Positions 52,282 to 63,000 of a DNA stretch of 64,000 bases are shown piece after piece (the stretch's first letter is position 1; each line of letters starts with the position of its first letter). The notes beneath the pieces are model-generated. The model was not told where the DNA came from. It did no database searches and saw only the letters and a program-made list of their open reading frames with translations. The position numbers and the translations under genes were made by a program. Origin of the DNA: a virus; the IMG/VR virus record IMGVR_UViG_3300043420_000984, positions 27,487-91,486 of that record. One strand, written 5' to 3'.

Positions 52282-54077
52282 TGCCATATACACAAGTTGC
52301 TAATCTGGACTTTGAAGATATCAAAGCAGCTCTGAAAGATTATCTCAGAGCACAATCCGATTTTACGGATTATGACTTTGATGGATCGGTATTATCAACT
52401 ATTATAGACACTCTTGCCTATAATACGTACTACACAGCATTTAACACCAATATGGTGATAAATGAGTTGTTTATTGATTCTGCTACTCTAAGGGACAATG
52501 TAGTAGCAATCGCAAAGCAACTTGGTTATAGACCAAAATCAATAACCTCACCAACTGCTTATGTATCATTTACTGTTGATTACACAAATCCAACAAATGA
52601 TACTGAACTTTTATTAAAAAAAGGAACTGGATTTATTTCTTCATTTGATAATACAATCTATCAGTACGTTGTGTTAGATGATGTAAAAGCTTTAGTCTCA
52701 AACCAAAAAGCAATTTTTGAGAATGTTGCTCTGAGAGAAGGAAATCAGATTGTCAGTACCTTTACTGTTAACACTTCGTTAACAACACAAAGATTTATTT
52801 TAGATAACACGAATATCGATACCAATACTATTAGAGTTAAGGTTTTCCCAACTGGAGGATCTTTCAGTGAGCCTTATCTTGTAGCAAACAATATTATTGG
52901 AATAGATGGAAATTCTAAGATCTTTTTTATCGATGAAATTGAAGACCAGAGATACGAATTACTCTTTGGCGATGGAGTTTTAGGTAAGAAACTTGAAAAT
53001 GGAGCAAGAATTGAAGTTTCTTATTTGAGAACCGCTGGTCCAGAATCAAATGGTGTTAAAACATTTGTTTTCAGTGGTGTTTTAGAAAATCCAGATGGAG
53101 TTTCTCCAAATGCATTTGATGTAACCATTAATTCCACAGTTGCAGCATCTGGTGGAGAAGAATTAGAATCAACTAGCAAAATTCGTTATAACGCACCAAA
53201 AGCATATGGTACACAAGACCGCGCTGTGACCGCCCAGGACTACTCCGTGATCGTTCGTAGGGTATATCCCTCTACAAGCGATATAATCATCTTTGGAGGC
53301 GAAGATCAAGACCCCCCACAGTATGGAAAAGTTTTTATTGTATTAAAACCCAAGGATGCATCATATTTGACATCATTAACCAAGAAGCAAATTACAGATG
53401 AAGTAAAGAAGTATGTTGTTGCATCCGTAGAACCAGTTATCGTAGATCCTTCTATTCTGTATGTTGAGATTGATAGTAAAATATTTTATAGTGGGGTATC
53501 AACAGATCAATCTCCGTCTCAAATTAGAGACAAAGTTATTGGTTCGGTTCAGAATTATTTGAATACTACAGACACAGAAAAATTTAACGGCAAATTTAGA
53601 TATAGTAAAATTGTTGGTGTTATTGATGATGCAGATCGTAGTATCAATTCCAATTTAACTACGGTAACAATGAGGAAAGATTTTTACCCTCAACTCAATT
53701 CGACATTCTATTATGAGATTTGTTTCCAGAATGCATTTGATATTGAATGTGATGATCCTGTTCTTTCAACAACTGGATTTAGAGTTACAGAATACCCCAA
53801 TTTTGATGTCTATTTGGAAGACAGGGATAGCAAAATTGTCCTATATAGACTAGATGCTGCAACTGGTGAAAAGGTCGTTCTCGACAAGGAAATTGGAGAT
53901 ATCGATTATGAAAAAGGTGAACTCAGAATATACAATTTGACTATTATTAAAGGAACATCCTTTGATAATCGTATTTCCGTAAGAGTAAAGCCTCTTTCGA
54001 ATGACATTAAGGCACTCCGCGAGGTTTATCTTGATGTTGATGTAGCAAATTCAAGTTTCATCGCATACAAAGAGTAA
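52281..54077 (+). CDS. 6: Baseplate wedge protein gp6 (598 aa)
   Basis: The gp6/baseplate J family: an N-terminal DFEDIKAALKDYLRAQSDFT then DGSVLSTIIDTLAYNTYY, a central GDGVLGKKLENGARIEVSYLR, and QDRAVTAQDYSVIVRRVYPS before the C-terminal repeats. It forms the ring that joins the wedges around the hub. Size typical for T4-like cyanophages. Upstream gp25 and downstream giant gene keep the canonical order. Confidence 0.92.
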   Translation: MPYTQVANLDFEDIKAALKDYLRAQSDFTDYDFDGSVLSTIIDTLAYNTYYTAFNTNMVINELFIDSATLRDNVVAIAKQLGYRPKSITSPTAYVSFTVDYTNPTNDTELLLKKGTGFISSFDNTIYQYVVLDDVKALVSNQKAIFENVALREGNQIVSTFTVNTSLTTQRFILDNTNIDTNTIRVKVFPTGGSFSEPYLVANNIIGIDGNSKIFFIDEIEDQRYELLFGDGVLGKKLENGARIEVSYLRTAGPESNGVKTFVFSGVLENPDGVSPNAFDVTINSTVAASGGEELESTSKIRYNAPKAYGTQDRAVTAQDYSVIVRRVYPSTSDIIIFGGEDQDPPQYGKVFIVLKPKDASYLTSLTKKQITDEVKKYVVASVEPVIVDPSILYVEIDSKIFYSGVSTDQSPSQIRDKVIGSVQNYLNTTDTEKFNGKFRYSKIVGVIDDADRSINSNLTTVTMRKDFYPQLNSTFYYEICFQNAFDIECDDPVLSTTGFRVTEYPNFDVYLEDRDSKIVLYRLDAATGEKVVLDKEIGDIDYEKGELRIYNLTIIKGTSFDNRISVRVKPLSNDIKALREVYLDVDVANSSFIAYKE

Positions 54078-54081
54078 TTAA

Positions 54082-57000
54082 ATGGCTGCTAAGACCAAAA
54101 GAATTTCTACTCTTGTTGAGTCGCAACTCCCAGAGTTTATTTCTACTGAATATGAGCTTTTCGGAAAGTTCCTTCAGAAGTATTATGAAGCTCAGGAAGT
54201 ACAAGGCGGTCCATTGGATATTATAAGTAATATCCAAAAATATTCTGATATTGATTTTTACGAAAAAAATTTACTAAAGCAAAATGATGAACTTGCTGTA
54301 GGAATAACAGCAACTGATAATATTATTGTACTAAACGATGCATCTTCTTTCCCAGAAAAGAATGGATATGTCAGAATTCAAGATGAGATCATCTTTTATG
54401 CTTACAGAACAGACACGACATTAGAAGAATGTTCTAGGGGAGTTAGTGGAAATACCACTCTAGGAGATTTATACTCAGAGTCTGATTTTAAGAGTACTTC
54501 AGCAGCACCACATGTTGCTGGACATAAAGTACATAATGTAAGTAATCTATTCTTGTATGCTTTTATAAAAAGTTTCGAGAATCAATATCTAGGATCTTTT
54601 CCAGAAAAATATTTGAAGGGTGATGTAGATAAAAGAACCCTCATCAAAAATATTCAAAAGTTTTACAAGACAAAGGGAACTGATAGCTCTATTAAGTTTA
54701 TCTTTAACACCATTGTTGCTAAAGATATTAACAATAAACCATCTGTATATAATCCAAAGGACTTTACATATAAGTCATCTAACTCAGATTGGGTCAATAT
54801 TTACGCATTAAAAGTAAAAGTTATTTCTGGAGATCCAAAAAATCTTATTGGATTGAAGATTGTTCAAAACCCAACTGATGAATATGATTATGCTTCTGCT
54901 ACTGTAGATAATGTATTTCCTGATGGAACAATTGATGGTGAAAGAATTTGGAACATTGTATTAGCACCAGAGACTGTTAATGGTTCATTTGCTATTTCAA
55001 CAAAAACTAGATTAGAAAAAGATTTATCTTCTACTGAAACTACAGGAGGAAGAGTTGATGCTTTCTCTACAATAGGGTGGGAACCTGTTGGTGAAATTTT
55101 AATTGAAGAAGAAGTAATAACATTTGAAGATAAAAATGCAACTCAGTTTTACATTAAAAACAGGGGTCCAGTTCCAGTAGAGCACAAACAAGGATCTTCG
55201 ATTTATAAACCAGTTATCATTGACGGATCTGGGATCAAATTATTGACTTTAGGAGTCGTTTATAATTTACTACCATCCACAAAAAACCCATATTCGTCCC
55301 CAGGAGATAAAATTCAAGTTTCCAATCCAGGATTCGAAACTTCAAATCAAAAAATAGTAAAAACTGGAACTAATAATCCAAGATGGATATTAAATCAAGG
55401 AAATCCTATTATTTCCCCAACAAATACTTCTGTACAGAATTCTCTCAATCAAGTCAAGTCTGACGTTTCGGGAATCTTTGAAGATGATCAGTATTATTAT
55501 ATTGCTAGTTCTAGTTACCCATCTTACAAAATTCTTGATGGTTCTACGGTAACACAGAATGTACAAGATCAAAAACTACTTAAAATTATTAGAAAAGAAT
55601 CAACAAGAACAACAGAAATTTATCAGTCTTCTAAGAGAGATGTTGGTATTCTTGTAAATGGTGTTCCTATTTACGGATTTAGAGATACAGAAAGTATCAG
55701 ATATGGAAAATTAGAAGAGATTCGAGTTAATACTCGTGGTAGAGGTTATAACAATCCACCGTTTGTTCTTATCAATGGACAACCAAATAAAGCTAGGTCA
55801 TTTTTATCTGGACAAGTTTTAGACAGAATTGTAGTTACTACGAATGAAATCTTCTTGAAGGAACCAGATATAACGGTAACTTCTGGATTTGGAGCAGAAG
55901 TTAGAGCAGTCGTAACTAAAGGAGAAATTACTAGTCTTGTTATTGATGATCCTGGAAAGTTTTATTCTTCTCCACCATTAGTTCAAATTAGAGATAATGC
56001 AGGTCAAGGAAGATTTGCAAATTTCACTGCAGTAGTCGATATCAATGGTAAAATTATTGATTTCATCAAAGTATCTGGTGGAAATTTTTATACACAAGAA
56101 AATGTTGTTGTTGATATAATTCCAGTTGGATCTGATGCGACTGCTATTCCCGTATTGAAAGAATGGAATTTCAATAGGTTTGAAAAATACAAAAATAATT
56201 TGGATGATCAGTATGGTTTCTTGTTTGAGAACTATAATAGACTTTTAGAATATGGATATGGACATGTTGGAAATCCAAAAGCTCTTAGAGTTTTATTAAA
56301 TGACAATTTATCAAATTCTGGTGTTGCGCCACAAAATCCATCACATTCGCCAGTAATCGGTTTTGCTTATGATGGAAATCCAATTTATGGACCATACGGA
56401 TATGAGAATGGTCTTGATTCTTCTTCACCGATTGTCAGGATGACATCTAGTTATGTTTTGAATGCAAATAGACAAGATAGACAAGATAGACCACCAATAT
56501 CTAGGTATCCTATTGGATCTTTTGTGAATGACTACACATATAAGCATAGTAGTGGATCACTAGATAAAAATAATGGAAGGTTTTGCGTTACACCAGATTA
56601 TCCAGAAGGAGTTTATGCATATTTTTTAACTATTGATTCTTCGCAAAACCCAGTATTCCCATATTTTATTGGTGAGAATTTTTATTCATTGCCTGTAGAT
56701 AGTAACTATAATTCAAATATCAATCAAAATGATTTACCAAAAAATGCCAAGAGATTTTTCGTTCCTGGTATGCCTGGAAATGGTGGTGGTTTAATTGCAA
56801 AAATTAATGAAGTAAGATCTGGGTCAGTTGATAGAATTTCCATTGATTCATCCTCAGATAATTTTTCTGTCAATTCTAAAATTTATTTTGATAATAAAGG
56901 AACTGAAGGTTTTGATGTTGAGTCAATTGTCTCATCTGTAAAAGGAAAAAATGTAAATTACTTAGAAAGCAAAGAAGATAAAGTAGTAAAACTCACTACA

Positions 57001-60000
57001 ATCCAAAATGCTTACTTATTTACTGATGATGTTTTGAGACAACCTGCTTCTGGAGCGTCTGGTCAAATTGTCGGAACCGTTCAGAATGATAATGAAATTG
57101 TTTTAAGAAACGTCATAGGAACTTTCAACAATACAGGAACATTTTCTGCTGATATTAAAACTTTCATAATACTACTAGATCAAGATAGTTCTTATACAGA
57201 AGGAGCGGTTTTAAGTCTCACTGATGGACTAAATCCACCAATTGCTACAGCAGAAGTTCTGGAAAGTACTGGTCGACAAAACACAGTTACTATAAAAGTT
57301 CTCACTGGAGTGTGGATTGTAGATGATGATTATTTCTTGCAGTCTAGCAACTTGTTTAATACTGCTGGATCTAAAATTATTACATTAACTTCACTTAGTG
57401 ATAACTTAGAGCCATTTGAAGTCAATCAGAATGTTGCTTTAATAGAAACAGATTCTCCTCATGGTCTTGGTGTTGGTGATAGAGTAACAGTTTCTATCTC
57501 CCCAGATGATTCCACAAAGACAAAAAATTATTATATCAGAAAAAGACTTTATCAATCTGTTAAATTTAAAGAACCATCAAACTCAACAGTAATAGACTAT
57601 ACTGGAATTGGAAGATTTCAAATACTGAATGGTGGTGCTGATTACACTCCTGGTGTTTATACTAACGTTCCTCTTACTGGAGGTTCTGGATCAGGAGCAA
57701 CAGCAACTATAACAGTATCAGATGAAGGTGTAGTTTCACAATTACAAATTCAAGATGGTGGATCAAATTATGAAAAAGCAGATTTTGTCGGTGTAGATGA
57801 TCAGGAGTTACAAAGATCTGGCGCTTCATTAAGTTCTTCTAGATTGACACTTTATATCGATCATGTCGGAGTGTCTTTGGAATCCTCAGTATTTCCATTA
57901 AAAACTACTATAGGTTTTGCTGAAGGTGATCTGGTAAAGGTTGGTCAAGAGATTATAGAGATAACATCTATTAATGGTGATAGAATATCTGTTCTAAGGG
58001 GTATTGAAAATACTATTCCCGTAGATCATTTTGATGGACAATCAGTAACTCTATACAAACCAAAGTATAATTTTCCAGATAACTACAGAATTTCCACCAA
58101 TTCTGGATCTGGATTCATTCAATCATATAATCCAGATACACAAGAGGCGGTGATTGTATATGAATACTCAACTCAATTATTGACAGCGGAAAAAATTGAA
58201 CTTAGGACAACATTTTTTGATGTTAGTTCTCCACAAAGCAGATTGGTTAGAATTCAGGAAATACAAGATATAAACTTCAAATTTGAATTTTCTGAAGATA
58301 ATGTAGAATTTACACCAAACCCAACAATAAACATTCAAGAGTATTATAGGTATCTTTTTGATACTTCACATCCATCTTTAACTGGAGTTTATTTTGATTT
58401 GAGTCCAAGTAAAAGTTTTAATTTGGAAACCACAGAAAAAATAGAATCTACTATTTTACCTGGAAATCCTGGATCTTTCACAGACCTAAAGTTTGGTTTT
58501 GGAGCTCGATTAGCGAATAATAACTACAATAATAGAGTTGGTACAGATTTTGCTAATTTTTACTATTTCGACAGAAATGGTATAGTTAATTCTGATGGAT
58601 CTTACTTAAGAATTATTGACGATCCTTTACAGGGAACAAAAAGAGTTTCCTACGTAACTCCAAATCGTTTTGTTTATCATTTAAGTTCTGTACCTCTATG
58701 GGATGGATCTGGAGATATCTCATATACCACAAATGGTCAATTTGCTGTTGGTAAAATTAATTCCGTCAATATTACAAATTTTGGATCCAACTATAAGAAA
58801 GTTCCAGTAATTTTAGGTTGTTCTCCAAATAGCAATTTTGAAGGAAAAGCAAATGTTATATTTGATGAAAATATCAAAAAAATAGTTGGAGTCGAAATAA
58901 CTGAACTTGGATCCAATTATGTCAATCCAAAAGTAATAATTACAGATGGTGATGGTGTTGATGCAAGTTTTAAAGTAGTTGCTAGAGGAGGAAAGTTATT
59001 TTCTATTACAGTAGAAAATCCTGGTAGAGGATATACATATGCACCGAAAATAAAAATTATTGAAGGTGAATTAAAAGCATATGTCGAGAGTGACACTATT
59101 GGCATACCTCTGAGCGTAACTATTGTTAGAAATGGAGGATCTTTCCATTTAGATAAAACAGTTTCTTCAAATTACACAACAAATTATACAGTTTCTCTAA
59201 AAGACTTTACTGGAGATTTTCAGAGTGGTGAAGTTGTAACGCAAGAAATTAATAATGTAGAAGTCTTGAGAGCAAGAGTCTCAGAATGGAGAATTGGCAG
59301 TAACCTGTTAAAACTAGAAAATATCCAGGGAACAATTAGAGAAGGACTATTAATCAAAGGGAGAATATCAAGAACTGAAGGAACAGTAAAGTCTATATTT
59401 GTTACCAATTTTACAAATAATATTACAAGCTTCTATGATAATCTTGGATATTATACATCAGACAGAGGAAGACTTGGCGTTTCAAATCAGAGATTGACAG
59501 ATAGCTTTTTCTATCAAGATTATTCATATGTTGTAAAATCAAAAACTCCAATAGAACAATGGAGAGATTTAATTAAATCCACCACACACCCATCTGGATT
59601 TAAATTATTTGGTCAAGTTGATGTAGAATCTTCTGGCAATAACGTAATGCCAGAAGTAAAACCAGATCAGAAAGCAAGTCGTTTCTCGATTATCCAACTC
59701 TGGGATCCAGAAAAAAATAAGATAACTGTTGAAAATACTAGAAGAACGGTTACACAGACTGTACAAAAAGTAGAGAATACTAGAGTTAGAAAAGGAATTG
59801 GATCTGCCGCAACATCAGAGTTTAACTTCAATGAAACAAGGGCATTTACATTTACTCTTGCTGCTCCTTTAGATGGATATTATGATTCTGATGGAAGACT
59901 TCAGGGAACAACAGTTTTCCAAGTTTTAGATGATAATGGAACACCATTCAATCCAATTAGTGCGGAAAGTTTGATTGTTACTTTAGATGGCATTTTGCAA

Positions 60001-63000
60001 GAGCCAAATGTTGCATATACAGTTGAAGATGATAAAATTATATTTTCGCAACCACCCCTTGGACCAGGAATAAAACAAACGGGAGATAATTTATCTGATG
60101 TTACTTCATATAAAGGAGTAACTTTCTATGGCAAATGCTTCTACTTTAGAGACAGTCAGTATAACACAAGATATCTGAGAAAAATTAGAAACATCTTCCA
60201 AAGAAATGGAAGATGGATTGATGCATCCAATCAGCTCGAGAGAAATAAACAATTTATTATTGAGGAGTCTATTGGATATGGTAGAGAAAAATATCCAAAT
60301 TTACAGTGGAATACAAAATTAGAAGATTACAAAGAGATTGTAGAATTTTTCCTCGATGCATATAATCATGATTTGAGATTCGGTGGTAACTCAAAAACGG
60401 TAGATTATACTAATATTTTCGCGAAATCCAGAGAATACCAATTCTCCTTAAAGAATAAAAGTGAAACTTTAGATATTATAAAATATGCCACAAAACTAAC
60501 TTCTCTTTCGATTAGAAATTGGGACATTGTAGAAACTACAGTTTCTTATTTACAAGGATCTGACAAGATTAATGTAGTCGATTCTGATAGATTAGCAGTT
60601 GGAATGTATGTAAGTTCTGGAAGGGCTTTCCCTTCAGACACAAGAATTATTTCAATTGATAGTAACACACAAGTAACTGTATCAAAACAAGCATTAGTTA
60701 ACTCTGGAGGTGGCGGCGGTGCTCCAACTAGTGCTACTTTTTATATGAGTGGTATTAATAGTGGAACATTCTATGATGCTTCCAATTTAATTATTGCAAA
60801 TAAAGAATATCTACAGGAAGAAATTAGTGAGTATATTTACGATAATTATAACTTACCACAAAATGATAAAGCAAAATGCCGTAGAGATTTGGGGTACTTG
60901 ATAGACGCTGTTGTTTATCATTTAAGATTTGGTGGTAACAGAAGAGTTGTTGAATTTGCTCAATTATACTATACAAATGTTGGATATCCATATGGAGAAG
61001 AATTAACTTATATTAATAGAACCCCAGAAGAAACAACTGCTGCTATAGATGCTTGGACAAAACTCCAAGAAAAAATGATTCTTGCAATGAGAAATAGTTT
61101 AGGTGCTGGAACATATACGCAGATAGCACCATTTACAGATAATACAGTATCTACAGATACACAGTTCCCATATTGTGTTGAAGTAGCATCTTCTATAACT
61201 GAGATGATAAACATCGTAAAAGAAATTATCGATAGAGGAACAGGTATTGTAGAAATTACTGAGGTAAATCCAAATAAGAGTGGATTTTGGACTAATACAC
61301 TATCATACTCAAACTACAACATAATTGATGATCCTCTGATTTATGATCAGGAATGCGATGATGTTGTTTCATCCGTAAATTCTTTATATGAAAATTTGAA
61401 CAATATTGTAAATTCAAATCCTGTTATTAGAACTACTCCAGATTATATTGATGGCGAGACAACTACATTTGATCTATACTGGGAGAATGGTGATCCAGTT
61501 ATTACAGAAGAAGATGAAGATTTATTCTTGACAATCAATGCAGTTTTACAAAAACCAAAATATAATGAGTTTTATCCAGGACCAGACGCATATTATATTG
61601 ACAGAAATTTTGTTCCCAACAAGATTGTATTTGATGTCGCTCCTATATGGGATCAAGACTTTGGTGCCAGAACTATTGGAGAAGCAACAGCTGTTGAAAA
61701 AGTAGTTGGAATTGGAGTTGGAAACTATAAGAGACTCACTATTGATTATGATTTAGTTGATGGTAAGAGGACTGGACCTTTCTTAATTCTAGATTTAGAA
61801 GATTTAACAGTTGAGAATATTGAAGAGCCAGACTACATGTTTGTGTTTGTTGATGGCGTATTACAAAGAGAAAATTATTCATATACAGTTTCTGGTCCAA
61901 ATATTTACTTTACTGTTCCGTTAGTAGAGCAAAATAAAGTAGATATCAGATATCTCTATGGAAGAAATGTTGGTCAGATTCTGAGAATTTATGATTTTGA
62001 TCCAGATGGATTATTTGCAAAATCATCTGTTTCAATTGAAGTTACATCTGGATTATCAAACTTACTCTCATACTCTTGGTTGGGTGGAGATTTTGGAAGA
62101 CCAATTCATGCTTTCCAATTTAATCCAGACGGAACTTTCAATATGATTGGATCTGTTAAGAATTTGAAGGGTGTTGGTAATACATTAACTTTTGATTGTT
62201 CTGGAAATAAAAGTGAAATACTCCCAGGTGTCGATGTCTATTTTGCTTCGGCTGGAAAATATACTAGTCTTAATACTTCAATATCGATAACTTCTGGAAT
62301 TATAAATTATGAAACTGATGAAGATGGAAGGACTATCTTAGAAGACAATGAATCTTGGAAAGGAACTTTTTACAAGTGGAGATACAAAAATCCATTCATC
62401 AATATTTCTAATGGAGATAAGATCAGGCTAGAAGGTCAGAATAAGTTTAGAACTATTAAACAAATTCCAAGAAAAGCAACATCTAAAGAAGAAAGACTAC
62501 AAAATCAAGTATCGAATAATTTCTATTCTGCCGTAGAAATTGAAAGATATAATGGAATAACTCGTGGTGAAGGTCTGAGTGTTGTTGCTATTGTCGAAAA
62601 CGGTGTTGTTGTTGATTTACAATGGAATCAGCGTAATTATGACCCAATAACACAACCAACTGCATATCAATATTTCACTCCTCCTGTACTACATTTTATA
62701 CCAAAAAATGGAAATGGCGGTGGCGCAAAGGCAAATGTTTTAGTAAGTAAAGGTCAAGTTATAAGTGTTGATCTAATAAATGGTGGATCTGGATACACAG
62801 AACCTCCACAAGTTGTAGTTGCCAGAAGATTTGACGTTTTAGATGATAAAGATATAGGTGTCAGTGTTATTAACGCTGGACTAAATTTAGAGATTACTGG
62901 TTTTACAATGACCAGCAGCTCTAGAATTGACACGGCAGGAAATCAAGTACCTGGCATTAATACATTTGTGTCTATTATATTCGATAGTCCTATTGATTCA